The notes: generated by a model from the letters alone, not told the origin. Numbered from the stretch's first letter, positions 17,521-26,827 are shown. The stretch: DNA of 64,000 nucleotides from Chryseobacterium candidae (GCF_004916905.1 NZ_SDLV01000015.1:62001-126000); one strand, 5' to 3'. Numbers and translations: made by a program.

Positions 17521-18996
17521 ATGGCAAAATTAACCTCAAGAAGCGAAGATTACAGCAAATGGTATAATGAGCTGGTTGTAAAAGCTGATTTAGCTGAAAA
17601 CTCAGGCGTGCGTGGATGTATGGTGATCAAACCGTATGGCTATGCAATCTGGGAAAAAATGCGTGATGAAATGGATAAAAAGTTCAAAGAAACAGGTCAC
17701 GTTAACGCATACTTCCCGCTTTTTGTGCCCAAAAGCTTGTTTGAGGCTGAGGAAAAAAATGCAGAAGGTTTTGCAAAAGAATGTGCTGTTGTTACCCACT
17801 ACAGGTTAAAAACCGATCCGGACAATCCATCCAAACTGATTGTTGATCCGGATGCGAAACTGGAAGAAGAACTTATTGTTCGCCCTACTTCAGAAGCAAT
17901 TATCTGGAATACCTATAAAAACTGGATTCAGTCTTACAGAGACTTACCGATACTAATCAACCAATGGGCGAATGTAGTTCGTTGGGAAATGAGAACACGC
18001 CTTTTCCTGAGAACTGCAGAATTCTTATGGCAGGAAGGACACACTGCTCACGCTACAAAAGATGAAGCAATTGAAGAAGCAGAAAAGATGAATAAAGTAT
18101 ATGCAGATTTTGCAGAAAACTTTATGGCTATTCCTGTGATTCAAGGGTTGAAAACTCCTTCTGAAAGATTTGCAGGAGCTGATGAAACTTATTGTATTGA
18201 AGCATTAATGCAGGACGGAAAAGCTTTACAGGCCGGAACATCTCACTTCTTAGGTCAGAATTTTGCAAAAGCATTTGACGTAAAATTCACCAACAAAGAA
18301 GGAAAAATAGAACATGCATGGGCTACATCATGGGGAACTTCTACCCGTCTGATGGGTGCTTTAATTATGACGCACTCTGATGATTTCGGATTGGTATTGC
18401 CTCCTACCCTTGCCCCAATTCAGGTGGTGATTGTTCCTATCTTTAAAGGAGAAGAGCAACTGGAACAAATCAGTGAAGTGGCTTTAGATATTCAGGCTAA
18501 ACTGAGAGCAAAAGGAATTTCAGTGAAGTTTGACAATGATACCCAGAACAAACCAGGATGGAAATTTGCAGAATATGAATTGAAAGGAGTTCCTGTAAGA
18601 ATCGCAATGGGACCAAGAGACCTTGAAAATAAATCTGTAGAAATTGCGAGAAGAGACAACCTGACTAAAGAAGTTCGTTCTATTGAAGGAATTGATTCTT
18701 ATATCGAAGATCTATTGAAAACGATTCAGCAGGATATTTATAACAAAGCATTTGAATTCAGAAAAAATAATATCACGAAAGTGGATACTTATGAAGAATT
18801 CAAAAAAGTTCTGGAAGAGAAAGGTGGCTTCATCTATGCTCACTGGGATGGTACTGCTGAAGAAGAGGAGCAAATCAAGGATGAAACAAAGGCAACCATC
18901 AGATGTATTCCTTTAGATGATGACATAGAAGAAGGAATTTCATTGATCTCAGGAAAACCATCTAAGAGACGTGTATTATTTGCAAAAGCTTATTAA
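17521..18996 (+). CDS. proS: Prolyl-tRNA synthetase, archaeal/eukaryal type (ProS type 3)
   Basis: The enzyme charges tRNA-Pro with proline. The 491-residue protein shows the class II motifs: FPLFVPKSL, motif 2 with [24 protein letters not shown], and motif 3 in [17 protein letters not shown]. An anticodon-binding domain and the zinc-domain-like C terminus ending in an aromatic tyrosine follow. It lacks the large editing insertion of the E. coli-type enzyme, which marks the eukaryote-like class. The open frame extends upstream to 17359, but that part overlaps the promoter and leader. [19 protein letters not shown] is the conserved N terminus, so the start is the ATG at 17521. Confidence 0.95.
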   Translation: MAKLTSRSEDYSKWYNELVVKADLAENSGVRGCMVIKPYGYAIWEKMRDEMDKKFKETGHVNAYFPLFVPKSLFEAEEKNAEGFAKECAVVTHYRLKTDPDNPSKLIVDPDAKLEEELIVRPTSEAIIWNTYKNWIQSYRDLPILINQWANVVRWEMRTRLFLRTAEFLWQEGHTAHATKDEAIEEAEKMNKVYADFAENFMAIPVIQGLKTPSERFAGADETYCIEALMQDGKALQAGTSHFLGQNFAKAFDVKFTNKEGKIEHAWATSWGTSTRLMGALIMTHSDDFGLVLPPTLAPIQVVIVPIFKGEEQLEQISEVALDIQAKLRAKGISVKFDNDTQNKPGWKFAEYELKGVPVRIAMGPRDLENKSVEIARRDNLTKEVRSIEGIDSYIEDLLKTIQQDIYNKAFEFRKNNITKVDTYEEFKKVLEEKGGFIYAHWDGTAEEEEQIKDETKATIRCIPLDDDIEEGISLISGKPSKRRVLFAKAY

Positions 18997-19001
18997 ACTT
19001 T

Positions 19002-19032
19002 TTAATGATTTAGAAAAAAATCGTTAATTTTT
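19002..19032 (+). terminator. Terminator of proS
   Basis: TTAATGATTT (19002-19011) pairs with AAATCGTTAA (19018-19027) with one wobble pair, followed by TTTTT. Confidence 0.65.
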
Positions 19033-19115
19033 AAAGAAATATTCAAAAAAAAATGACATTTGGACAGATTTTTGTTTAAATTTATATCAACATTAATCAA
19101 AAAAATTTATTTATT

Positions 19116-20447
19116 ATGTCTTTAAATGTCATTGATTTAATTAAAGGACAATTAGGTCCCGCTTTGGTTTCACAGGCTGCATCGCAGTTTGGAGAAAGTG
19201 AATCCGGTATTTCTAAAGCAATTGGCGGATTATTACCTGCTGTAGTAGGTGGATTAGCCAATAACGCAGATAAGCCTGGCGTTGTGGATGCTATTACACA
19301 AGCCTCTTCAAGTGGAATTTTAGGAAATTTATTAGGCAGCTCGTCTAGCAATCCTATTATTTCAAACTTGTTATCTTCCATTTTTGGGGATAAAGTAAGT
19401 GCATTAGTCAATTCCATTGCCAGTTTTTCAGGAGTCAGCAATACGTCTGCTGGTTCTTTGTTAAACCTGGTAACTGGGGCTACAGTAGGTACTGTTGGAA
19501 AATATGCCGCAGACAATAATTTGGGTGCTTCAGGTATTTCCAGCTTACTGAATGATCAGAAAGGCATTATTTCTTCTTTATTGCCGGCAGGTCTTTCTTT
19601 GGCTTCCTTCGGATTAGGAGCTGAAAATTGGTTTGGTCAGGCAAAAGAAACAGTTGCTTCAGTAACTTCTACTGCTAAAGATAACATCGCTGAAGGTGTT
19701 GCTACTGCAAGAGAAAATGTTTCAGAAGGAGCCAGAGAAGTAAGAGAAAGATTTGAAAATAATAACAATAATAATCAAGGCGGAGGTTCAATCTGGAAAT
19801 GGTTGCTTCCGCTTTTATTATTGATTGCTGCTGCTTATTTCTTATGGAAACAGTGCGAGAAAAAACAGACTACTACAACCACTACCACTACATCTGACTC
19901 AGCAGCAATGGGTTCAACTGCAGATACAGCTGCTACAACAGGAACAGCAACCCCTGCTCCTGCAACAGCTAAAACAGATGAAGATATTGAGCTTAATGGG
20001 GTAATGTTAAAAGGTTACAAAGGAGGAATGGAAGATCAGATGATTACCTTCCTGAAATCCGGTGGTTACAAAAATGCTGCTGATGATTCTGCATTGAAAG
20101 ATAAGTGGTACGATTTCGATCACGTAAATTTCAAAATGGGAAGTTCTACTGAGCTTGAAGCAGGTTCACAAGGACAATTGGATAACTTAGTGGCTATCCT
20201 TAAAGCTTTCCCTGAAGCAAAAATCAAAGTTGGAGGTTACACTGATAAAACAGGAAACGAAGCTTCTAACGTAAAATTATCAAAAGCAAGAGCTGAATTT
20301 ATCAAAGCTGCTTTAGCTAAAGCTGGCGTTGGCGCACAGGTAATTGCTGCTGACGGTTACGGAAGTCAATTTGCTAAAGTAGATGCAAAAGCTTCCGACG
20401 CTGAAAGAGCTGCTGACAGAAAAATGTCTATCAGATTTGCGAAATAA
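19116..20447 (+). CDS. DUF937 / OmpA-like peptidoglycan-binding envelope protein
   Basis: The 443-residue protein has an N-terminal DUF937 region (about 1-150, rich in small residues and short repeats), an amphipathic stretch (about 165-215), a single membrane segment IWKWLLPLLLLIAAAYFLW (about 227-245), and a Thr/Ala-rich linker. A C-terminal OmpA domain (about 330-443) contains GGYTDKTGNEASNVKLSKARAE, the peptidoglycan-binding signature. It therefore links a membrane to the cell wall. No N-terminal signal peptide is seen, so the DUF937 part is probably cytoplasmic and the OmpA part periplasmic. Flanked by its own terminators. Confidence 0.88.
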   Translation: MSLNVIDLIKGQLGPALVSQAASQFGESESGISKAIGGLLPAVVGGLANNADKPGVVDAITQASSSGILGNLLGSSSSNPIISNLLSSIFGDKVSALVNSIASFSGVSNTSAGSLLNLVTGATVGTVGKYAADNNLGASGISSLLNDQKGIISSLLPAGLSLASFGLGAENWFGQAKETVASVTSTAKDNIAEGVATARENVSEGAREVRERFENNNNNNQGGGSIWKWLLPLLLLIAAAYFLWKQCEKKQTTTTTTTTSDSAAMGSTADTAATTGTATPAPATAKTDEDIELNGVMLKGYKGGMEDQMITFLKSGGYKNAADDSALKDKWYDFDHVNFKMGSSTELEAGSQGQLDNLVAILKAFPEAKIKVGGYTDKTGNEASNVKLSKARAEFIKAALAKAGVGAQVIAADGYGSQFAKVDAKASDAERAADRKMSIRFAK

Positions 20448-20470
20448 TTTTTAGACTTAATAAAAATTAG

Positions 20471-20500
20471 ATCCCGGGAATGAATTTCCGGGATTTTTTT
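20471..20500 (+). terminator. Terminator of the DUF937-OmpA gene
   Basis: ATCCCGGGAA (20471-20480) pairs with TTTCCGGGAT (20485-20494) with one wobble pair, followed by a T run. Confidence 0.9.
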
Positions 20501-20533
20501 GTGTCATGATTTTTCTGTTTACATTTATTTAAT

Positions 20534-20557
20534 TAAATTTGTTAGTCATTCCTAACA
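20534..20557 (+). promoter_or_regulatory. Nramp gene promoter overlapped by a metalloregulator-like palindrome
   Basis: The -7 box TAAATTTG (20534-20541) runs directly into the palindrome TGTTAG-TCATTC-CTAACA (20540-20557). The palindrome covers the expected transcription start and lies three bases before the ATG. TTAG/CTAA half sites resemble DtxR/MntR-type operators. Its position would let a bound repressor block initiation. Confidence 0.55.
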
Positions 20558-20560
20558 TTT

Positions 20561-21895
20561 ATGAGTTTCAATATAAAAAGCGCCTGGCGAAAAGATAAAA
20601 CAAACCATTCCTTATCAGAGGTTTATTCATCAATCAAAGTACCTAAAAATGCAACTTTCTGGAGAAAATATCTTGCCTTTGCAGGACCAGGTCTGATGAT
20701 TGCCGTAGGATATATGGATCCGGGAAACTGGGCAACAGATATTGCCGGAGGAGCTCAATTCGGGTATACACTCCTTTCAGTTATCCTTATTTCCAATATT
20801 TTCGCAATGGTTTTACAACACTTATCTGTGAAACTGGGAGTGGTTGCAGAAAGAGACCTTGCGCAAGCCTGTAGAGATCACTTCAGTCCTACCACTAATT
20901 TTATTCTCTGGATATTCTGTGAAATCGCGATTGCCGCCTGTGACCTCGCTGAAGTCATCGGATCAGCCATTGCACTTAATCTATTATTCCATATCCCGTT
21001 GACGTGGGGCATTGTCATAACCACAGTAGATGTTCTGATTATCCTTTTACTTCAGGCTAAAGGTTTCCGATGGATTGAGAGTATTGTAGGTGGCCTTATA
21101 TTTATCATTCTGGCTTGTTTCGTGTATGAAATTGTCATTTCTCAACCTGCTTTTAATGAAATTCTCGGAGGTTTGGTTCCTCAAAAAGAAATTATTCAGA
21201 ATCCTGCTATGCTTTACATTGCAATCGGGATCCTGGGGGCTACCGTAATGCCGCACAACCTATATCTGCACAGCAGTATAGTACAGACCAGAGATTATAC
21301 CCGTGATACCCAAGGAAAAAAAGAAGCCATAAAATTTGCCACCATAGACAGTACCGTTTCATTAATGCTGGCATTCTTCATCAATGCTGCAATCCTTATT
21401 CTGGCTGCTGCTACATTCCATACAACAGGAAACGAACATGTTGCAGACATTCATGATGCTTATAAAATGCTGACACCTATTTTAGGAGCTTCCATGGCAA
21501 GTATTGCGTTTGCTATTGCTTTATTGGCATCCGGACAAAACTCTACGCTGACAGGAACTCTTGCCGGGCAGATCGTAATGGAAGGATTCCTGAACATCAG
21601 ATTAAAACCATGGCTGAGAAGATTAATTACCAGACTTATTGCTGTAATCCCGGCACTTATTGTCGCTATTCTTTATGGCGAACAGGGAACCACTGAATTA
21701 TTAGTTTTAAGCCAGGTAATTCTATCCATGCAGCTGAGTTTTGCTGTTGTTCCGCTGGTAATGTTTACCAATGATAAAGCCAAAATGGGTGATTTTGTCA
21801 ACAAGCCGTTCCTGAAAATCTGTGTATGGATTATTTCCATCATTATCATTGTTTTAAATCTGTATCTGTTGTATCAGACATTTACGGGAGAATAA
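20561..21895 (+). CDS. mntH: Nramp family proton-coupled divalent metal transporter (MntH-like)
   Basis: The 444-residue inner-membrane protein has about eleven hydrophobic segments. The first-helix metal site is MDPGNWATD and the sixth-helix site is GATVMPHNLYLH; the Asp/Asn and Met-Pro-His residues are the known metal ligands, and the methionine favours transition metals (manganese or iron) over magnesium. The start ATG lies three bases after a palindrome on the promoter, pointing to repression by a metal-loaded regulator. It is monocistronic. Confidence 0.93.
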   Translation: MSFNIKSAWRKDKTNHSLSEVYSSIKVPKNATFWRKYLAFAGPGLMIAVGYMDPGNWATDIAGGAQFGYTLLSVILISNIFAMVLQHLSVKLGVVAERDLAQACRDHFSPTTNFILWIFCEIAIAACDLAEVIGSAIALNLLFHIPLTWGIVITTVDVLIILLLQAKGFRWIESIVGGLIFIILACFVYEIVISQPAFNEILGGLVPQKEIIQNPAMLYIAIGILGATVMPHNLYLHSSIVQTRDYTRDTQGKKEAIKFATIDSTVSLMLAFFINAAILILAAATFHTTGNEHVADIHDAYKMLTPILGASMASIAFAIALLASGQNSTLTGTLAGQIVMEGFLNIRLKPWLRRLITRLIAVIPALIVAILYGEQGTTELLVLSQVILSMQLSFAVVPLVMFTNDKAKMGDFVNKPFLKICVWIISIIIIVLNLYLLYQTFTGE

Positions 21896-21939
21896 AAAAT
21901 ACAACTATAGTTTTTTAAATGGACTATTGGACATTATTA

Positions 21940-22043
21940 AATGAATGGTGAATAGTCAATTTTTTTGCTTCGCAAAGTCAATGTTTAAAATTACACACCT
22001 ACAAATTCGCAAGCGAGGCGGATTGATTTATTCACTATTCAAT
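21940..22043. repeat. Imperfect inverted-repeat element between mntH and grpE
   Basis: The arms at 21940-21960 (AATGAATGGTGAATAGTCAAT) and 22022-22043 (complement of ATTGAATAGTGAATAAATCAAT) enclose about 60 bases. No ORF is inside. This looks like a small non-coding dispersed element. Confidence 0.5.
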
Positions 22044-22125
22044 GCTATCTATTTTTCTGCCTTAATGTCCAGATTTTGGATTTGGCAGGCTCTTTGTCAA
22101 ACAATCAGTAAATAAATATTGAATT

Positions 22126-22662
22126 ATGGAAAACCAGGATATTAACGAAGAAAGCATCAATAATCAGCAAGAAAACAATGTTCAGAATGACGCATCGTCT
22201 CAAGACAATGTGACAGTTGCTCCTTCTCCAGAGGAACTTTTGGCAGAAGAAAAAGACCGTTACATCAGATTGTATGCTGAATTCGAAAATTATAAAAAAA
22301 GAACGAGCAAAGAGAAGATGGAATTCTTCCAGTATGCCAACCAGGAAATGATGGTTTCAATGTTAGGAGTTTTGGATGATTTTGAAAGAGCTTTAAAAGA
22401 AATCGCTAAAAACGGAAATCCAGCTGACCTGCAAGGTGTAGAACTTATCTATCAGAAATTCAAGAATAAACTTACCGAAAAAGGCTTACAAACAATGGAA
22501 GTAAAGGCTGGTGACAGCTTTAATGTTGATTTCCATGAAGCGATTACTCAGATCCCTGCTCCAACGGAAGATTTGAAAGGAAAAATCGTAGACGTTATTG
22601 AAACAGGATACACTTTGAATGATAAGGTAATCCGTTTTGCAAAAGTAGTAACAGGAAATTAA
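22126..22662 (+). CDS. grpE: Nucleotide exchange factor GrpE
   Basis: A 178-residue DnaK co-chaperone that speeds ADP release. It has an acidic, Gln/Asn-rich N-terminal tail (1-40), a long coiled coil (about 40-110, with YAEFENYKKRTSKEK), and the C-terminal beta wing ending in the signature GYTLNDKVIRFAKVVT. The length is normal. It is followed by dnaJ after 98 bases; dnaK is not in the window. Confidence 0.95.
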   Translation: MENQDINEESINNQQENNVQNDASSQDNVTVAPSPEELLAEEKDRYIRLYAEFENYKKRTSKEKMEFFQYANQEMMVSMLGVLDDFERALKEIAKNGNPADLQGVELIYQKFKNKLTEKGLQTMEVKAGDSFNVDFHEAITQIPAPTEDLKGKIVDVIETGYTLNDKVIRFAKVVTGN

Positions 22663-22664
22663 AA

Positions 22665-22753
22665 TTCATAAATGATAAATGATGAGTGATAATTGAATGT
22701 TTCACTTATTAGCTTTAGAATATCTTTTATCATTTATCAACAATCAATTATAA
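22665..22753. repeat. ATAAATGATGAGTGATAATTGA-type repeat between grpE and dnaJ
   Basis: The arm at 22665-22696 and the partly complementary arm at about 22727-22753 form an imperfect hairpin. Related stretches occur at 56160-56205 and 58083-58105, so this is a member of a dispersed family. It lies in the grpE-dnaJ spacer and could affect the relative yield of dnaJ. Confidence 0.45.
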
Positions 22754-22760
22754 AATTGTC

Positions 22761-23879
22761 ATGTCAAAAAGAGATTATTACGAGGTTCTTGAGATCAGCA
22801 AATCTGCATCTGCCGACGAAATAAAGAAAGCATACCGTAAAATGGCCATCAAATTTCACCCGGATAAAAACCCAGGGGATAAAGAGGCTGAAGAAAAATT
22901 TAAAGAAGCAGCTGAGGCTTATGAAGTTCTGAGCGACGATCAGAAACGTGCCAGATACGACCAGTTCGGACATGCCGGAATGGGAGGAAATGGTGGTTTC
23001 GGAGGCGGTGGCTTCGGAGGCGGAATGAACATGGAAGATATTTTCAGCCAGTTTGGAGATATTTTCGGTGGTGGTTTCGGAGGATTCGGCGGCGGTGGTG
23101 GTGGCCGCCAGCAGGTGAAAGGTTCTAATTTAAGAATCAGAATCAAGCTGAACCTTGAGGAAATGGTAAATGGTACTCAGAAAACCATAAAAGTTAAAAA
23201 AATGAAGATGGCAGAAGGTGCCACTTCAAAAACATGTCCTACCTGTAACGGTTCCGGTGTTCAGTTAAAAGTAATGAATACCATGTTTGGTCAGATGCAG
23301 ACCCAAACTACCTGTGGTACCTGTCAGGGAATTGGAAAAGTTGCTGACAAAATTCCGGCAGGAGCTAATGCACAAGGCCTTATTAAAGACGAAGAGGAAA
23401 TTGCCATCAATATTCCGGCAGGAGCAAGAGACGGTATCCAGCTTAATGTGAGAGGAAAAGGAAATGATGCTCCGTTTGGTGGAATTCCGGGGGATTTATT
23501 GGTGATCATTGAAGAGGAAGTAGACCAAACGATCAAGAGAGAAGGTGATAATCTTCATCAGGAGCTGTATGTTTCATTTGCTGAAGCTGCTTTAGGAACG
23601 AAAAAAGAAATTCCTACCGTAGGCGGAAAAGTAAAAATTACCGTTGATCCGGGAACTCAATCCGGAAAAATCTTAAGATTGGCAGGAAAAGGACTTCCAA
23701 GCATCGACAGTTATGGTAAGGGAGACATGTTCATCCACATCAATGTATGGACACCACAGAAACTTACTAAAGACCAGAAAGAGTTCTTTGAAAAGCAGAT
23801 GTCCAGCGGAGAAATGGTTGCAGAACCATCCGGAAAGGAAAAAACTTTTTTTGATAAAGTAAAAGATTTATTCAATTAA
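22761..23879 (+). CDS. dnaJ: Co-chaperone DnaJ with a half-size zinc domain
   Basis: The 372-residue protein activates DnaK ATPase and delivers substrates. The J domain (1-70) has HPD at 33-35, and a G/F-rich linker (about 73-116) follows. The zinc region has only two CxxCxGxG motifs, at C159/C162 and C185/C188. The standard four-motif protein has two zinc sites; by position these correspond to motifs 2 and 3, so only one site remains. The C-terminal beta domains (about 205-350) are intact. I believe this reduced form occurs in other Flavobacteriia, so it is a lineage trait rather than damage. Confidence 0.92.
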   Translation: MSKRDYYEVLEISKSASADEIKKAYRKMAIKFHPDKNPGDKEAEEKFKEAAEAYEVLSDDQKRARYDQFGHAGMGGNGGFGGGGFGGGMNMEDIFSQFGDIFGGGFGGFGGGGGGRQQVKGSNLRIRIKLNLEEMVNGTQKTIKVKKMKMAEGATSKTCPTCNGSGVQLKVMNTMFGQMQTQTTCGTCQGIGKVADKIPAGANAQGLIKDEEEIAINIPAGARDGIQLNVRGKGNDAPFGGIPGDLLVIIEEEVDQTIKREGDNLHQELYVSFAEAALGTKKEIPTVGGKVKITVDPGTQSGKILRLAGKGLPSIDSYGKGDMFIHINVWTPQKLTKDQKEFFEKQMSSGEMVAEPSGKEKTFFDKVKDLFN

Positions 23880-23883
23880 TATA

Positions 23884-24026
23884 AAAAAAGAGGCTGTCTC
23901 AAAAGTGTCATTCTGAACGAAATGAAATGTAGTGAAGAATCTCATATGTTTGGTTATCAATGAGATTCTTCCTTCGTCAGAATGACAAAAGCCAGATTGT
24001 TTGACTTTTGAGACAGCCTCTTTTTT
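23884..24026. repeat. Nested long-hairpin intergenic element downstream of dnaJ
   Basis: The outer arms 23884-23906 and 24004-24026 are perfectly complementary over 23 bases (core GAGGCTGTCTCAAAAG). Just inside, a second imperfect pair (TGTCATTCTGA... and ...TCAGAATGACA, with GAATCTCAT/ATGAGATTC) continues the foldback. The outer arms end in A and T runs, so the element can also act as a terminator in both directions. Confidence 0.7.
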
Positions 24027-24066
24027 CCTTTGAAGAAAGCTCCACTTTTGTGGCAATGAAAGTAAA

Positions 24067-24132
24067 TAATGGCAACTTTGTCACTGAAAAAGCCTTATAA
24101 ACAAACGTATGCTTAAAGGAAATCAATTGATT
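24067..24132. repeat. Decayed dispersed repeat (ACTTTGTCACTGA type), copy 1
   Basis: The stretch containing ACTTTGTCACTGA, then TAAACAAACGTATGCT and AATCAATT, aligns over about 60 bases with 26898-26956. No coding potential is seen. The region 23880-24468 holds only this, the flanking hairpin elements and the terminator of the DUF808 gene. Confidence 0.4.
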
Positions 24133-24172
24133 TGATTTCAATTTTTTTTAGCTTTCCTTTTAGTAGCAATAG

Positions 24173-24245
24173 CTTCGACAGGCTCAGCCTGACAATGCTT
24201 ATAAATTTCGGTTGGTATTCGGGTTATCCCCTGAGCCTGTCGAAG
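24173..24245. repeat. Inverted repeat CTTCGACAGGCTCAG
   Basis: Perfect 15-base arms at 24173-24187 and 24231-24245 enclose 43 bases. There is no T run, so it is not a typical terminator. The same motif is, to my knowledge, a frequent intergenic repeat in Bacteroidota. Confidence 0.6.
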
Positions 24246-24408
24246 GGTTATCATGTTAATTATTAATCTCGAGTATTAATTAAAGGGATAAGCCCATCAA
24301 CTTTAATTGATTTAACAAAAGATATTGAATGAATTCTTTACGTTAAACAAAATTTCATAGATATCAATTATAGCCAATATCAAGCGCTGAAATATCGAAT
24401 AAACCTGT

Positions 24409-24446
24409 AAAAAAGTCCTGTACTCTCTCGAATACAGGACTTTTTT
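24409..24446 (-). terminator. Terminator of the DUF808 gene
   Basis: AAAAAAGTCCTGTA (24409-24422) and its exact complement (24433-24446) give a 14-base-pair stem with a 10-base loop, with a T run on the minus strand. Confidence 0.9.
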
Positions 24447-24468
24447 GGTTATTTAATTCTAATTCTGT

Positions 24469-25353
24469 TTATTTTTTGGTGGCTAAAGAATAAATTCCTT
24501 TTCCTAAAGTAAAAACGGCAACTGCTGCCAACCCACCAACAACACCAAGGGTAAGCTCTTTCAAAACATCCGGCCAAGTTGGAAGTATACCATGGAAAAA
24601 TTCAATCCTATGTAGAAAAATTCCGCCAGCAACCATTATTAAAGCAATTGTTCCTACTACTGCTAATATTTTAATAACAATAGGTAAAGCCTTCACTAAT
24701 ACATGTCCAAGCCTCCCGAAAAAACCTTTATCGTTACTTTTCTTTATTAATTTAAACCCTGCATCGTCCATTCTTACAATCAAAGCTACAATTCCATAGA
24801 CTCCAACAGTAGCGATAAATGCAACCAGGCTCGTTACTAAAATCTGCGTAATGAAAGGATGACTTTCTTCCAATACGGTTCCTAAAGCAATAATAACGAT
24901 CTCTATTGATAAAATAAAGTCAGTTGTAATTGCAGATTTCACTTTCTCTTTTTCAATTTCTTCAGAACTCTTTTGGTCTTCTTCAATTTCCTCTATAACT
25001 TCATGACCTTTTTTTTCACGGTGAAAAAGAAATTCTATGACTTTCTCAACGCCTTCAAAAGCCAGATAGAATCCTCCAAGGATCAAGACATAATTAATAG
25101 CCGGAGCATACAACCAATTGAGTAAAAAAACGATAGGCAGAATGATCAGTTTGTTGATAAAAGAACCTTTTGTAATTGCCCATAAAACCGGAATTTCCCT
25201 GGAAGAAAGAAAGCCAGTGGCTTTTTCTGCATTTACAGCCAGGTCGTCTCCTAAAATTCCTGCTGTCTTTTGTGTAGCGATCTTACTGGTAACTGCTACA
25301 TCATCCATCAATGCTGCAATATCATCCAAAATAGCAAAAAAGCCTGATGCCAT
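24469..25353 (-). CDS. DUF808 family inner membrane protein
   Basis: A 294-residue protein starting MASGFFAILDDIAALMDDVA, the hallmark of the DUF808/YedI family. The N-terminal amphipathic part is followed by about six hydrophobic segments, interrupted by a charged Lys/Glu-rich loop (about 112-138). The biochemical function of the family is unknown. It is a single gene with its own terminator and does not appear linked to its neighbours. Confidence 0.88.
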   Translation of the reverse strand: MASGFFAILDDIAALMDDVAVTSKIATQKTAGILGDDLAVNAEKATGFLSSREIPVLWAITKGSFINKLIILPIVFLLNWLYAPAINYVLILGGFYLAFEGVEKVIEFLFHREKKGHEVIEEIEEDQKSSEEIEKEKVKSAITTDFILSIEIVIIALGTVLEESHPFITQILVTSLVAFIATVGVYGIVALIVRMDDAGFKLIKKSNDKGFFGRLGHVLVKALPIVIKILAVVGTIALIMVAGGIFLHRIEFFHGILPTWPDVLKELTLGVVGGLAAVAVFTLGKGIYSLATKK

Positions 25354-25508
25354 ATTTTAATAATTTTTTAATCTTTGTTAAGTTCAGCAAAAATAATTAT
25401 TTAATTCCGTTTTTGTATTCTCAATATGACAATAATTTTGAAAATTATAAGAATCATTAAACGGATCTTCACTTTTAATATTTTATATCTTTGTTGAAAA
25501 CCTATTCA

Positions 25509-25934
25509 ATGGTTTAAAACTGGGAAGACCAATTACAAAGCATATGGCTAAAACCTGGAACAATAAACAATGAAGCGTTTATTCAGCAAATTAAAGATCA
25601 TGTAGAGTTACTTACCGGTAACAATTCCCAGACTATTGCTGATTTTGAAAGTCTATTTCACCGGATATGAAAAAGAAGAGCAAGAATCCAGCTGGTAATC
25701 ACCCTAAGAAATAATGGAAAAACAGAAGAAAGCATTCATATTTTAAGGGAAGAAAAACCCCATTATTCTGATGAACTGAACGATGCGGTAGATTCTTTTT
25801 TAGCCCTGTCACTTTCTTCAGCAGGAAAATACGGGGAAGCATTATCATTAAGCTTAAAAGCAATGTCCCGCCATTTGTCCAGATACAACTGATCTGTCTA
25901 CAATTATGCCAATGATCTGTATAAGGAATTGTAA
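25509..25934 (+). pseudogene. Broken TPR-like (TPR_5 type) protein gene with three in-frame stops
   Basis: One frame reads ATG-GTT-TAA, then NWEDQLQSIWLKPGT..., stops at TGA (25668-25670), continues KRRARIQLVITLRNNGKTEE... through LSLKAMSRHLSRYN, stops again at TGA (25890-25892), and ends SVYNYANDLYKEL at TAA (25932-25934). The RRARIQ...LRN...DELNDAVDSFLALSLSSAGKYGEALSL pattern is that of small one-domain TPR_5 proteins, in which RYN is normally followed by R-S; CGA to TGA explains the last stop. The segment before KRRARIQ appears shortened by about 25-30 residues. Reading-frame conservation between stops suggests recent inactivation. Confidence 0.7.
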
Positions 25935-25957
25935 TAATATTTTTTTATTTTTACTCT

Positions 25958-26827
25958 ATGAAAAAGCTCGTTCTCCGGTATCATTTTTTCGCTATGGGAT
26001 GTGTTGGCTTCGTGCTGCAGTCCTGTAATACTAAATTCAGGGTTTGGGTCGGTACCGGAGGCCAGCAGAAGATTTACAATCTGAAATATGGTGAACATAA
26101 GAGGCAAAAAATGGATGTCTTTCTTCCCAAAGATTATGATGAAAATTCTCCTGTTGTGCTGATTGTACATGGCGGAGCCTGGACTTTAGGCAGAAAAGAA
26201 CATATGATCCAGGTTCAGAAAATGCTTTTTGAAAACAGAATTCCCAGTATCAATATGAATTACAGACTGGTTTCTGCAAAGGAGAAAATCACTTATAAAC
26301 AACAGCTTGATGATATTGCGCTGGCCATTGAAAAATTCAACTCTTTAGCAGAAAAAGCCGAGCTTCAGCCTAACAATTACATTCTTCTGGGAGAAAGTGC
26401 CGGCGGACACCTTGCCTTACTTTACGGATACCAGCATCCTGAACAGATCAAAAAAATTATCTCTTTAAGCGGACCAACAGATTTTTACAGCTCAGAATAT
26501 CTTAAATCGTTTTATTCTAAATATACTTCTCCCACTTTTCAAAAAGTAGTGGGAACTAAGTTTGACCGGAACAATGTTTCTGAAGCCTTTAAAGAAGCCA
26601 GCCCTATTGCCAATATTACCAATGTTCCTACCTTGCTGTTTCAGGGAAACAATGATATACTGGTCAACCAGCATCAGGGAATCGCCATGGATTCGGCACT
26701 TACGAATATGAATATTCCTCACAAATTCATTTTCATGAAAGGAGCCGGGCATGCACCCAGATTTTTCAGTAAAAGAAAAAGAGACAGCATTATCTACCCG
26801 AATATTCTGGAATGGGTCAGAAAATAG
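25958..26827 (+). CDS. Alpha/beta hydrolase (esterase/lipase-like) lipoprotein
   Basis: A 289-residue protein with a lipoprotein-type signal ending LQSC (C23). The oxyanion-hole motif is HGGAW at 71-75 and the nucleophile elbow is GESAGG with S147; D233 and H265 (GAGHA) complete the triad. This is the hormone-sensitive-lipase/BD-FAE-like arrangement for short-chain esters such as acetylated sugars or phenolic esters; the actual substrate is unknown. It is monocistronic. Confidence 0.88.
   Translation: MKKLVLRYHFFAMGCVGFVLQSCNTKFRVWVGTGGQQKIYNLKYGEHKRQKMDVFLPKDYDENSPVVLIVHGGAWTLGRKEHMIQVQKMLFENRIPSINMNYRLVSAKEKITYKQQLDDIALAIEKFNSLAEKAELQPNNYILLGESAGGHLALLYGYQHPEQIKKIISLSGPTDFYSSEYLKSFYSKYTSPTFQKVVGTKFDRNNVSEAFKEASPIANITNVPTLLFQGNNDILVNQHQGIAMDSALTNMNIPHKFIFMKGAGHAPRFFSKRKRDSIIYPNILEWVRK

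Noticed and set aside
25668..25892. TGA codons in the TPR pseudogene as selenocysteine or recoded positions
   Set aside because: A TAA stop is also in frame near the start, part of the domain is missing, and no SECIS-like hairpin follows the TGA codons.
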